Origin: Synechocystis salina LEGE 00031
GTDB lineage: Bacteria > Cyanobacteriota > Cyanobacteriia > Cyanobacteriales > Microcystaceae
Reading direction: 5' to 3'
NCBI RefSeq assembly: GCF_015207985.1
Contig: NZ_JADEVV010000015.1
Span: 1 to 64,000 of the forward strand
DNA: 64,000 nucleotides
Shown piece by piece: positions 46,800 to 55,483 of this stretch. The notes beneath the pieces were generated by a model that made no database searches, had not been told where the DNA came from, and saw only the letters and a list, made by a program, of their open reading frames with translations. A program made the position numbers and the translations under genes. How positions within the stretch are numbered: position 1 is the stretch's first letter; each line of letters begins with the position of its first letter.

Positions 46800-47477
46800 G
46801 TGGATTCCGAGATTAATCATAGTGGTGGTTTGAGTGCCCCTCGTCCAAGGGAAACTTCACTCAATTTAGCTCTCTACCGGGGTTTGAAGTGGGGAGTGGT
46901 GCGGCCCTTGCTCCATGGATTGTTCCAGGCTCGGGTGTATGGTCAGGAATTGGTGCCAACCCAGGGGCCAGCCTTGGTGGTGAGCAACCATGCTAGTTAC
47001 TTTGACCCACCATTTTTGTCCTGTGCCATGGCCCGACCGGTGGCTTTTATGGCCAAGGAAGAATTATTTAATGTGCCCCTGCTGGGCCCAGCCATTCGCC
47101 TCTATGGAGCTTATCCAGTGAAACGGGGCAGTGGCGATCGGGGGGCATTGCGGGCCGCCTTGACAGCCCTGGGGGATGGCTGGTTAGTGGGGGTATTTCT
47201 GGAGGGAACTAGAACAAAGGATGGTCGTATTCACCAACCGAAATTGGGGGCTGCCATGATTGCGGCCAAGGCCCAAGTACCCATTATTCCAGTTAGCTTG
47301 GGGGGGGTAGAGCAAATTTTCCAGCCCGGTTCCCCCTGGCCCCATCCTGTGCCTTTAACCATTCGCATTGGGAAGGCGATCGCCCCGCCGGTCAAGAATA
47401 AGAAACCCGAATTGGAAGCGGTAACTAAAGCTTGCCAAGCACAAATTCACCAAATGCTGGATTTAGGCAGGGATTAA
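46800..47477 (+). CDS. plsC: 1-acyl-sn-glycerol-3-phosphate acyltransferase
   Basis: Acylates lysophosphatidic acid to phosphatidic acid at the cytoplasmic membrane. The 225-residue protein has the HX4D box in VVSNHASYFDPPFLS, the substrate block VAFMAKEELFNVPLLGPAIRLYGAYPVKRG, and VFLEGTRTKDG as the variant of EGTRS. The start is GTG at 46800. The size fits the PlsC class, and it stands alone between divergent and convergent neighbours. Confidence 0.9.
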   Translation: MDSEINHSGGLSAPRPRETSLNLALYRGLKWGVVRPLLHGLFQARVYGQELVPTQGPALVVSNHASYFDPPFLSCAMARPVAFMAKEELFNVPLLGPAIRLYGAYPVKRGSGDRGALRAALTALGDGWLVGVFLEGTRTKDGRIHQPKLGAAMIAAKAQVPIIPVSLGGVEQIFQPGSPWPHPVPLTIRIGKAIAPPVKNKKPELEAVTKACQAQIHQMLDLGRD

Positions 47478-47564
47478 TAACGGTATCCAGAGGGGGATTT
47501 TCTGTGGAAAACTATTGCTAAAAATGTGGAAAAAGTTACTTTTATGGGGAAATAGACTACCCAA

Positions 47565-48626
47565 CTAAGCCTCTAGATCTGCCAACTGTCCTGGGGCAAT
47601 GGCCCCCTGTTCCGTAATGATGGCGGTGATTAAACTGGCGGGGGTGACATCAAAAGCGGGGTTATAAAATTCTGCTCCCTCTGGGGTAATGCGGATCGAT
47701 CCCGGTTGGTAAATTTCCACCGGGTCCCGTTCTTCAATGGGAATTTGACTGCCATCATCCAAGGCAAAATCCACAGTGGATAATGGGGCGGCAACAAAAA
47801 AAGGAATGGCATGCATTTTTGCCAACACGGCTAAACCATAGGTGCCAATTTTATTAGCCGTATCACCATTTCTGGCAATGCGATCAGCTCCCACCACTAC
47901 GGCGTCAATGCGTTGTTGTTGCATGCAATGGGCCGCCATATTATCGGTGATGAGGGTGACGGGGATGCCCGCTTGCACACATTCCCACACTGTTAACTTC
48001 GCTCCCTGCAATCTAGGTCTAGTTTCGTCGGCATAGACCCTGGCCAATCGACCCGCAGACCAGGCGGCCCGGATAACCCCGATCGCCGTACCGTAACCAG
48101 CGGTGGCCAAAGCACCGGCATTGCAGTGGGTGAGAATGGTTAACTGCTGGGGTTCCCTTGGTAGCGCCTCGAGTCCTGCTGCCCCGATCGCCTGACAAGT
48201 ACGGAGGTCATCGAGTTGGATTTGTTGGGCCTGGGAGAGGAGATTGGCCTTAACTTGTTCCACATTTTCGCCACTGTGGTAAGCCACATTCAACATTTGA
48301 TCAATGGCCCAGAATAGATTTACCGCTGTAGGCCGGGTTTGGCGTAACTGGTCCGCCACAAATTCCAACTGCGCCACAAATTCTCTTAATTCCGTCGTTT
48401 GAATTCTCCTAGCGCCCAAATACATACCATACGCCGCCGCTACCCCAATGGCAGGTGCCCCCCGCACTACCATGGATTTGATGGCGTGGCCCATGGCCTC
48501 ATAATCGGCGATCGCCACTTCCGTGTATTCCAAAGGTAAACGGGTCTGGTCAATGAGAATTACCTGATCATCTCGCCACTGTACTGGATAAACATCGACA
48601 AAATTAGTAGATTGGGTCATGTTCAA
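47565..48626 (-). CDS. mtnA: Methylthioribose-1-phosphate isomerase
   Basis: Converts 5-methylthioribose-1-phosphate to the ribulose form in methionine salvage. It is related to eIF2B subunits, as older annotations say. The 353-residue protein has [21 protein letters not shown], the catalytic cysteine in [19 protein letters not shown], and the aspartate in [23 protein letters not shown]. The C-terminal [18 protein letters not shown] is typical. It is convergent with plsC. Confidence 0.94.
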   Translation of the reverse strand: MNMTQSTNFVDVYPVQWRDDQVILIDQTRLPLEYTEVAIADYEAMGHAIKSMVVRGAPAIGVAAAYGMYLGARRIQTTELREFVAQLEFVADQLRQTRPTAVNLFWAIDQMLNVAYHSGENVEQVKANLLSQAQQIQLDDLRTCQAIGAAGLEALPREPQQLTILTHCNAGALATAGYGTAIGVIRAAWSAGRLARVYADETRPRLQGAKLTVWECVQAGIPVTLITDNMAAHCMQQQRIDAVVVGADRIARNGDTANKIGTYGLAVLAKMHAIPFFVAAPLSTVDFALDDGSQIPIEERDPVEIYQPGSIRITPEGAEFYNPAFDVTPASLITAIITEQGAIAPGQLADLEA

Positions 48627-48699
48627 AGTAACTTCTTAACAGAGCAATAAATAGAAAATTGTTTCCCCTGCTAATCTTAGCTTCTCACCTTGCTCAACC

Positions 48700-49734
48700 A
48701 TGGACATTTTTAATAATTGGCAAATTATTGCCAAGGGTTGGTATATTGTTTGTCCCAGTCAGACGTTACGGCATGGCCAAGCTAAATCCATAACCCTTTG
48801 TGGGCAAAAGATTGTCGTATTTCGGGGCCAAGATGGAAAAGTACGAGCTTTACACGCCTATTGTCCCCACCTCGGCACAGACTTAGGTTTAGGACAGGTG
48901 GAAGGCAACTGGATTCGCTGTAACTTTCATCGTTGGGCCTTTGATGAAACGGGTAAATGTCGCCATATTCCCTGCCAGTCAACAATTCCCTCCAAAGCAA
49001 AGTTAGCATCCTATGCCACCGCTGAAAAATATGGCTTTATTTGGGTTTTTCCAGAGGCCATTGCCCCCAATGATTTACCAGAATTTGACGAGCTTCAGGG
49101 CAAAAAACTGATCATCCAAGCGGATAAAGTCTTTGAAAGAAAGTGTCACCATCATATTTGCATGATGAATGGTATTGATGCCCAACATCTGAAGACAGTC
49201 CATCATCTTGATATCAAAATGGATTTATCCCTGCGGCAAAATGAATCAGGAACTCAAATTGATTTCACCATGAAAGGCAATGTGCCAAACACTACTTTTA
49301 GAGAAAGTTTAATACACTATTTTTTGGGAGAAACCTATGAATATTCCATGCGCTATGACAATGGTTGCATCGGTTTGTTGACTATTATGAAAAATGTCCG
49401 TTTTTTTCCTCCTCTACACATGATCTATGCTTACACGCCTCTGCCCAGTTTACAGGCTGATGGTGTTAATCCCGAGTTGAGTAAAATCCGAATTCAACCT
49501 ATTTACGTTACCGCAAAACGCCCTGGTATTATGGGTTATTTGGTCAGTCACTTTCTCTTATTTTGTACAAGATTAGCTTACTATTTTCTGCGCCATGAAG
49601 ATGGTTTAATTTATGACAATATTAAATTTAAGCCAAATATTTTATTGAGTGTTGATAAACCACTAGCCCACTATATTAATTATGTGAACCACCTAGAGCC
49701 TTCAGCTTGGTCAAGGCAAAGAAAAACTGGATAG
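48700..49734 (+). CDS. Rieske [2Fe-2S] non-heme iron oxygenase
   Basis: A 344-residue ring-hydroxylating-type oxygenase subunit. The Rieske cluster site is CPHLGTDLGLGQVEGNWIRCNFH (CxH-x17-CxxH, residues ~54-79). The catalytic mononuclear iron site is read as NGIDAQHLKTVHH (~153-165). The C-terminal domain is aromatic-rich, with two hydrophobic stretches (HFLLFCTRLAYYFL). The substrate is not inferable; family members act on aromatics, pigments or sterol-like compounds. It is divergent from mtnA. Confidence 0.85.
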   Translation: MDIFNNWQIIAKGWYIVCPSQTLRHGQAKSITLCGQKIVVFRGQDGKVRALHAYCPHLGTDLGLGQVEGNWIRCNFHRWAFDETGKCRHIPCQSTIPSKAKLASYATAEKYGFIWVFPEAIAPNDLPEFDELQGKKLIIQADKVFERKCHHHICMMNGIDAQHLKTVHHLDIKMDLSLRQNESGTQIDFTMKGNVPNTTFRESLIHYFLGETYEYSMRYDNGCIGLLTIMKNVRFFPPLHMIYAYTPLPSLQADGVNPELSKIRIQPIYVTAKRPGIMGYLVSHFLLFCTRLAYYFLRHEDGLIYDNIKFKPNILLSVDKPLAHYINYVNHLEPSAWSRQRKTG

Positions 49735-49990
49735 TTTCCCATTTTAATAATATTTTTGCCTCTAATTTAACTATATTTAAATTTTGATTGAATTGCTCCC
49801 ACCATTTGCTGGGTAAAAAATTGTGGAGCAACATTTCCCACCGATGTCCCCTGCATTTCCCCCAGAAGATGGCATCAATAATTTTTCGCACGGTCGACTT
49901 TTTCGGGCAACGGAAACCATGGGATCATGAGTCCAATTAGAAAAAATCCCCTGAACTCCAATAACTAAACAGGAACGGATATAAATTTTA

Positions 49991-50063
49991 TGGAGCTAAG
50001 CGGGCTCGAACCGCTGACCCCTTGCATGCCATGCAAGTGCTCTACCAACTGAGCTATAGCCCC
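49991..50063 (-). tRNA. trnA: tRNA-Ala (GGC)
   Basis: A 73-nt cloverleaf read on the minus strand. The acceptor GGGGCTA pairs with TAGCTCC, the D arm has GCTCAGTTGGTAGAGC, the anticodon arm is CTTGC/GCAAG with loop ATGGCAT (anticodon GGC), and the T arm contains GCGGTTCGAGCCCGC. The discriminator base is A and CCA is not encoded. Confidence 0.95.
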
Positions 50064-50286
50064 GAGTCACAGTATTTCATTGTGCTGAAAGTGGTGCCCA
50101 TTGTCAAGCTTTTTGCCAAGATTATTATTGCGCCCCTCTCTCCAGTCAGGGTCAACGGCGATCGCCAGGGAGATATTTACCCTCCCGGTTGGGACTAGTC
50201 ACCATAGATAATCCCGATGCCCAAACCATGTAAAATACAGGGTGATTGTTAAGTTTTTTTAACAGAAAAAGCAAACGGAGGTTGCC

Positions 50287-50736
50287 ATGGAACGCACATT
50301 TATCATGATCAAGCCCGACGGGGTACAACGGCAATTAATTGGGGAAATTGTTGGTCGTTTTGAGAAAAAAGGCTTCAAATTAGTCGCCATGAAGGTGATG
50401 ACTGTTTCCCAGGAATTAGCAGAAAAACATTACGAAGCTCTTAACGATAAACCATTCTTTTCTGGTTTAGTGAAATTTATTTGTTCTTCCCCTGTGGTGG
50501 CCATGGTGTGGGAAGGCGATTCTGTGGTTTCCACTTCCCGCCAAATGATTGGGGCCACGGATCCCCATGCCGCCGCCCCTGGCACGATCCGCGGAGACTA
50601 TGGAGTTTCCGTCGGGCGCAACATCATCCACGGTTCCGATGCCATTGAAACTGCTAAGCGGGAAATTGCCCTCTGGTTCAAGGAAGAAGAAGTGAATGAA
50701 TGGCACGCCACCCTCAACCCTTGGCTATACGAGTAG
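50287..50736 (+). CDS. ndk: Nucleoside diphosphate kinase
   Basis: Transfers gamma-phosphate between NTPs and NDPs. The 149-residue protein has the family start [20 protein letters not shown], the conserved RQMIGATDP region, and the phospho-histidine in [10 protein letters not shown], followed by SAxxEI-type [16 protein letters not shown] lies just ahead of the ATG. The length is typical. Confidence 0.97.
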   Translation: MERTFIMIKPDGVQRQLIGEIVGRFEKKGFKLVAMKVMTVSQELAEKHYEALNDKPFFSGLVKFICSSPVVAMVWEGDSVVSTSRQMIGATDPHAAAPGTIRGDYGVSVGRNIIHGSDAIETAKREIALWFKEEEVNEWHATLNPWLYE

Positions 50737-50766
50737 ATTATTCCCGTAGCTTTTTGCTTAACTGCC

Positions 50767-51231
50767 ATGGCGATGGAAGTGCAACTGTTGTGGGCCAAAA
50801 TTCCCTTCGTTGGTCGCTGGGCTGTCCACTATTGGTATGTGGTCGGCGATCGCCATGGTCAAAGTTTAGAAAATTTACAAAGATGGGAAGTGTGGCAACG
50901 GCGAGAGTTGAAGTCCCCCAGTTGGGGTCATCTCCACCAAAATTTGCTGACTCCCTATGGTGGGGTAGGTAACGGCCCCAGTTTTTTGGCCCAGCACTGG
51001 TCTGGTGCCCTTGGCGATCGCCTGGGGGAAATTATTCTTAATAGCCCCCAACTCTATCCCCACTGTTACAACTATCGTTACTGGCCTGGCCCCAATAGCA
51101 ACACCTATGCCCAATGGGTGCTAGAAAGAGCGGAAATTAATTTTGATCTAGGCTGGCGGGGAGTAGGCCGGGGCTATGGCCAATCTATCTTTTCTCGGTT
51201 TTCCCATGGACATCGCCAGTTGGAACGTTAA
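50767..51231 (+). CDS. DUF3750 protein
   Basis: A 154-residue soluble protein with the features of DUF3750: aromatic-rich blocks (AVHYWYVVGDRHG, RWEVWQRRE), a central GNGPSFLAQHWSG, and the conserved YRYWPGPNSNTYAQWVLERA followed by WRGVGRGYGQ. The function is unknown. It lies 30 bp after ndk, and its 3' end overlaps the xthA start by 26 bp, so the three may be cotranscribed. Confidence 0.8.
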   Translation: MAMEVQLLWAKIPFVGRWAVHYWYVVGDRHGQSLENLQRWEVWQRRELKSPSWGHLHQNLLTPYGGVGNGPSFLAQHWSGALGDRLGEIILNSPQLYPHCYNYRYWPGPNSNTYAQWVLERAEINFDLGWRGVGRGYGQSIFSRFSHGHRQLER

Positions 51232-52003
51232 CTCTATTCGTAGTCGCCAACAACATATCCTTGATTGGTTGGGCACAAACACCGTTGATGTGCTTTGCTT
51301 GCAGGAAACTAAGGTGGTGGATGAAGATTTTCCCCGGCAACCGTTTGAAGCGGCGGGCTATCATTGCCACATCTCTGGGCAGAAATCATATAATGGCGTG
51401 GCCATTTTCAGCCGTGAACCATTGCAGGATGTGAAAATTGGCTTTGCGCCCCTGCTAGGGTCAGAAGTGACGGGGGATTTGGATGAGCAAAAACGGGTCA
51501 TAAGTGGTGTTTACATGGGTGTAAGAATTGTTAATCTCTACGTTCCCAATGGTTCCGCCCCGGACAGTGAAAAATATTCGTATAAACTGCGTTGGTTAAA
51601 AACGCTGAAAACCTATCTCCATAACCTGAGCAAGAGCGATACACCGGAATTTTTAGTCTGTGGGGATTTCAACATTGCCCCAGAGGATCGGGACATTCAT
51701 GATCCTAAAGGACGAGAAAATCACATTATGGCCACCCCTGTTGAACGACAGGCCTTAAAAGATGTGTTGGCGATCGCCGATTTGCAGGATGCTTTTCGCA
51801 AATTTACCGAAGAAACGGGCCATTACAGTTGGTGGGATTATCGCACTAGGGGCTTTAGTCGCAACCGGGGTTGGCGCATTGACCACCATTACCTAACCCC
51901 AAAACTCTACGCCCAAGCCCAACGGTGTTGGATTGACCAAGAACCCAGAGGTTGGGAAAAGCCCAGTGACCATGCTCCGGTGGTGGTAACCATCAAGGAT
52001 TAG
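51206..52003 (+). CDS. xthA: Exodeoxyribonuclease III
   Basis: An AP endonuclease and 3' exonuclease of base-excision repair. The 265-residue protein starts MDIASWNVNSIRSRQQHIL (ATG at 51206; the upstream ATG at 51176 only adds a stretch overlapping the DUF3750 end). Motifs are LCLQETKV, the VCGDFNIAPEDRDIHDP catalytic loop, WRIDHHYLT, and the C-terminal SDHAPVV that carries the catalytic histidine. Confidence 0.95.
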   Translation: MDIASWNVNSIRSRQQHILDWLGTNTVDVLCLQETKVVDEDFPRQPFEAAGYHCHISGQKSYNGVAIFSREPLQDVKIGFAPLLGSEVTGDLDEQKRVISGVYMGVRIVNLYVPNGSAPDSEKYSYKLRWLKTLKTYLHNLSKSDTPEFLVCGDFNIAPEDRDIHDPKGRENHIMATPVERQALKDVLAIADLQDAFRKFTEETGHYSWWDYRTRGFSRNRGWRIDHHYLTPKLYAQAQRCWIDQEPRGWEKPSDHAPVVVTIKD

Positions 52004-52009
52004 CTAGCT

Positions 52010-53401
52010 TCAAGATGAAGATCCTTTCGCTTTACGGGGGGCCACGGGGGGACTATTTTCATTGATATACCAACTTAAAACTCCCCCGGCGATCGCCGCC
52101 GCGGCCAAAAATAACAACACCGGGGTGAGACCAAATAAGCTTTCCGCCACCCCCGCTAGGGCCAAGGGCAAAGACAGGGCGATATTATTGGCATTATTTT
52201 CCAAGCCAAATACTTTGCCGTGAAATTCCGGGTCCGTTTCCACCTGCATCAACGTTTGCATCGGCACCCCCACCATGGCAGCGAAAAAACCCATGATGGT
52301 GATGGTGACAAAAGTCAGTACTAAACTATGGTCAAACAAGGCCAATCCTGCTAGACAAACCCCCATACCCAGGGAGCCCCAGAGTGCTAATTCCGTGGGG
52401 GAAAACCGCTGGCCAATGTAGCCAATACTCAGGGCCCCGATCGCCATGCCCAAACCACCAAAAGCTAGCAAAAAGCCGAATTGGGAAGCCTTCAACCCTG
52501 GCAGATGGGCTGCCATACTCACCGCCAATACAGACAGAGCAGCGAAAATGGAAAATAAAATTAACAACTGAATCAGGGCGTTGCGTACCCGATGATTTTC
52601 CTGGAGATAACGGATGCCATCCTGAATATCACTCAGTACGTGGGGGTGAACCAAATCGGGATCGGCCTGTTTTTCCCCCGTTTTCAGCATTAGCAAGACA
52701 ATGCCCGCCACCAAGTAACAACTCGCCACTACCAGCACTGGTCCCACATCTCCAGCCCGGGGAAAAAGACTATCCGCCAAGGTAAGCAGGGGTTCCCCAA
52801 TGGCAAAACCAATGATCAACACCCCCATCATGGTCAGGGTGGTGAGGGAATTGGCCGCCAATAGATTCCGCCGTCGCACCACCAAGGGCGTGGCCGATTG
52901 CTCCGCTGGGGCAAAGAACTGGGTCAGGGTGGACACCGCAAAGGTAACCGCCAACAAAATCGCAAAACCCAATGGCAAAGCAAAGTACTGGTGTTCCTCT
53001 GTCTGCCAACGACGCAGAAAACTAGGCAACCATCCCACCGGCAGATTGATATCATGGCGATCGCCAACCCAGAGGAGGAAAGGCAACAGCAAAATTAAAA
53101 GGCCCCGACAAAAATTGCTAATCACCAACACCTGTTTTTTTTGCCAACGGTCAACGTAAACCCCCGCCAGGGAACCAAATAGCACCGCTGGAATGGTATT
53201 GGCGATCATAATGGCCGACACCCAACCGCTGATGGACTGATTTTCCGCCTGGTAATGGTTGGCGATCAGAGCAATCATCAAAACTAGATAAAACTTATCG
53301 GCCAACTGGGAAAAGATTTGACCAACCCAGAGAAACAAAAAACGGGAATTTCTTAAAACCGGGCCAAAGCCTTGATTTGCACTTAGCAACTTAGATTCCA
53401 T
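52010..53401 (-). CDS. MFS transporter
   Basis: A 463-residue carrier with ~12 membrane helices. The major-facilitator loop pattern is visible after helix 2 as GSLAGVYVDRWQKKQVLVISN (G-x3-D-R-x-x-K), with a central cytosolic loop (EKQADPDLVHPHVLSDIQDGIRYL) between the two halves. The signature resembles efflux or lysophospholipid carriers of the DHA/LplT-like group. The substrate is unknown. Its stop is 6 bp from the convergent xthA stop. Confidence 0.85.
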   Translation of the reverse strand: MESKLLSANQGFGPVLRNSRFLFLWVGQIFSQLADKFYLVLMIALIANHYQAENQSISGWVSAIMIANTIPAVLFGSLAGVYVDRWQKKQVLVISNFCRGLLILLLPFLLWVGDRHDINLPVGWLPSFLRRWQTEEHQYFALPLGFAILLAVTFAVSTLTQFFAPAEQSATPLVVRRRNLLAANSLTTLTMMGVLIIGFAIGEPLLTLADSLFPRAGDVGPVLVVASCYLVAGIVLLMLKTGEKQADPDLVHPHVLSDIQDGIRYLQENHRVRNALIQLLILFSIFAALSVLAVSMAAHLPGLKASQFGFLLAFGGLGMAIGALSIGYIGQRFSPTELALWGSLGMGVCLAGLALFDHSLVLTFVTITIMGFFAAMVGVPMQTLMQVETDPEFHGKVFGLENNANNIALSLPLALAGVAESLFGLTPVLLFLAAAAIAGGVLSWYINENSPPVAPRKAKGSSS

Positions 53402-53519
53402 GCACAGGGGGTAGGACGAAAATACTCAACCAACTCGTTGGCCGCAAGATTATCTGCAAACTCCAACGGCTAACTATTCTATTCTCCCAAACAGCGACCG
53501 GATTATCGAACCTTCTCCA

Positions 53520-53531
53520 AGAGCCTGTTTG
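53520..53531. repeat. Solo end motif of the 279-390 palindromic element
   Basis: AGAGCCTGTTTG matches the outer end of the MITE-like element at 279. It lies in the 210-bp gap between the MFS gene and mazF, next to a GATTGG-loop-CCAATC hairpin. No partner end is found nearby, so it may be a remnant or chance. Confidence 0.25.
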
Positions 53532-53611
53532 ATTGTTAGATTGGTATCTTCCAATCGTTCTAGGGGAGGGGGCTTGTGTCCCATTTTTTTGTCGTGGGCG
53601 TAATTATCGCA

Positions 53612-53962
53612 TTACGACAAGCCTACCAAGGTTTCTAATCGGGCCAAGACTTCCATCATAGTTTCCGTAGGAGCCTCTTCCACAATTTTTGCATTTCTGG
53701 CTTGGCAATCCACCGCTCTTATTTGATCTACCAAAACCACCCCTTGGATTTCTAAGTCGGGGGGAAGTTTAACCTCAAAAGGCCAGCCCTTGATCCTGCT
53801 AGTAATGGGGCAAATCAGGGTAAGTCTGGAAATGCGGTTATAGTCTGTGGGGGAAATAACCAAGGCTGGGCGATCGCCCGATTGTTCACTACCAATGCGG
53901 GGATTAAGCTCCAGAAAAATGATATGGCCCCGTTTGGGAACGATGCCGCTAATCTTTACCAA
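53612..53962 (-). CDS. mazF: MazF/PemK-type endoribonuclease toxin
   Basis: An mRNA interferase of the PemK/MazF fold. After the start, GIVPKRGHIIFLELNPRIGSEQSGDRPALVISPTDYN gives the G-D-R-P-A-L-V-x-S core, followed by LTLICPITSRIKGWPFEV and VLVDQIRAVDC. I favour the TTG at 53962, which overlaps the mazE stop (TTGGTAA) behind an AGGGGAAGAG purine run. An ATG at 53989 in the same frame gives nine more residues. It forms a module with the antitoxin just upstream. Confidence 0.88.
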   Translation of the reverse strand: MVKISGIVPKRGHIIFLELNPRIGSEQSGDRPALVISPTDYNRISRLTLICPITSRIKGWPFEVKLPPDLEIQGVVLVDQIRAVDCQARNAKIVEEAPTETMMEVLARLETLVGLS

Positions 53963-54198
53963 GACTCTTCCCCTTGGGCATTCCCCCAATCAACTTCGGC
54001 GTGTTGGTTTTCCGGTTGGGCCCCATCGAGTAACTCTGCCAGGCTATATTTTGGTCGGGCTAAAGACAGAATAACTTGTTCGTCTTTCGCCGTAATGGCA
54101 ACCTGTTCCCCTTCTTTCCAGCCAAATTGCTGGACAATGGATTGAGGAAGTCGAATGCCTAGGGAATTTCCCCATTTGGTGATTCTTTGTGTGATCAT
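53956..54198 (-). CDS. mazE: MazE-type AbrB/SpoVT antitoxin
   Basis: An 80-residue swapped-hairpin AbrB-fold antitoxin: ITQRITKWGNSLGIRLPQSI, then GWKEGEQVAITAKDEQVILS. An acidic C-terminal tail (EVDWGNAQGEESW) should occupy the toxin's active site. Translationally coupled with mazF. Confidence 0.9.
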   Translation of the reverse strand: MITQRITKWGNSLGIRLPQSIVQQFGWKEGEQVAITAKDEQVILSLARPKYSLAELLDGAQPENQHAEVDWGNAQGEESW

Positions 54199-54294
54199 TT
54201 TGGCGATCGCCCTGCACGACGTTTATACATTTAATATACGTGAATACACGTTACGGCGGCAGGGACAGGTACTCCAAAATGCTAACAACAGGAG

Positions 54295-55323
54295 TTAGTC
54301 GGCAAAAATATATTTCCTCAGATCTTCGGGATTCGGTTCGGGACTAGACTCCGCAAAGGTTAACGCATCATCAATCACCCCTTGAATGCGTTTTTGAATT
54401 TCCTTCAACTCTTCATTGCTGGCCAACTCGTGTTCCGTTATGAAGGCGGCAAATTTTTTAATGGGGTCCCGGGCGGCCCAAAATTGTTTTTCTTCCGCAG
54501 ACCGAAGTTCATCGGGATCCGCTAAGGAGTGCCCCCGGAAACGATAGGTCAACGCTTCGATCAACGTCGGCCCTTCCCCAGCCCTGGCCCTAGCCACCGC
54601 TTCCGTTGCTACCTTATGCATTGCCACCACATCCATGCCGTCCACTTCTACTCCGGCCATATTGAACACACTGGCTTTTTTGTAAATTTCCGGTTGGGAA
54701 GTGGCCCGCTCATGGGCCATGCCGATCGCCCATTTATTGTTTTCCACCACAAACAGAATGGGTAATTTCCAGAGGGCAGCCATGTTTAGGCATTCAAAAA
54801 ATTGGCCGTTATTGCTGGTGCCGTCCCCAAAAAAGCAGGCCGTGACTTGGTCGTAACTGTCATCTTTTAAAACTTGCCGGCGGTACTTGGTTTGAAACGC
54901 TGCCCCCAGGGCCACGGGAATCCCTTCCCCAATGAACGCAAATCCCCCCAGCAGATTATGGGCCGAGGAGAATAGGTGCATAGAACCACCCCGCCCCCGA
55001 CTGCAACCGGTTTCTTTGCCGAACAGTTCCGCCATTACTTCCCTCGCTGGGACCCCGGCACTAAGGGCATGGACGTGGTCTCGGTAGGTACTGCAAACAT
55101 AGTCCTCATCCTGGCGCATGGCCTTGATGATGCCGGAAGACACCGCTTCCTGGCCGTTGTAGAGGTGGACAAAACCAAACATCTTGCCCCGGTAATACAT
55201 TTCAGCGCATTTATCCTCGAAGAAGCGACCCAGGACCATGTCTTCGTAAAGGACTAGGGCCGTTTCTCGGTCCAGGGAAATTTCTGCGGTGTTCAATTCA
55301 GGCAAAATGCGTTCTGAAACCAT
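54295..55323 (-). CDS. pdhA: Pyruvate dehydrogenase E1 component, alpha subunit
   Basis: The TPP-binding half of the E1 heterotetramer. The 342-residue protein has [19 protein letters not shown], the phosphorylation-loop-like [14 protein letters not shown], and the TPP/Mg motif [23 protein letters not shown]...ENN (GDG-x26-N). [16 protein letters not shown] is also present. It acts with the E1-beta, E2 and E3 subunits; E2 is encoded at 31538-32848 but no E1-beta or E3 gene is in this window. Confidence 0.95.
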   Translation of the reverse strand: MVSERILPELNTAEISLDRETALVLYEDMVLGRFFEDKCAEMYYRGKMFGFVHLYNGQEAVSSGIIKAMRQDEDYVCSTYRDHVHALSAGVPAREVMAELFGKETGCSRGRGGSMHLFSSAHNLLGGFAFIGEGIPVALGAAFQTKYRRQVLKDDSYDQVTACFFGDGTSNNGQFFECLNMAALWKLPILFVVENNKWAIGMAHERATSQPEIYKKASVFNMAGVEVDGMDVVAMHKVATEAVARARAGEGPTLIEALTYRFRGHSLADPDELRSAEEKQFWAARDPIKKFAAFITEHELASNEELKEIQKRIQGVIDDALTFAESSPEPNPEDLRKYIFAD

Positions 55324-55483
55324 AGTACAATTTGCAGTAGGTGGAATGGAGGGCAGGTTTACACCCCATGGTAGATTCTAAGCGAAGTCGGTCAGCCCCA
55401 TCTAGTCGGGGTAGGATAGAACACAATCTGATCACTCTGGTCTTTGAGCATTGTGACCATTCCATTGGTAATCGGTAGTTCCC

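Noticed and set aside
53585-53617. TTGTCGT...ACGACAA inverted repeat at the mazF end
   Set aside because: Considered as a terminator, but the T-run is on the wrong side for mazF transcription and the loop is long.
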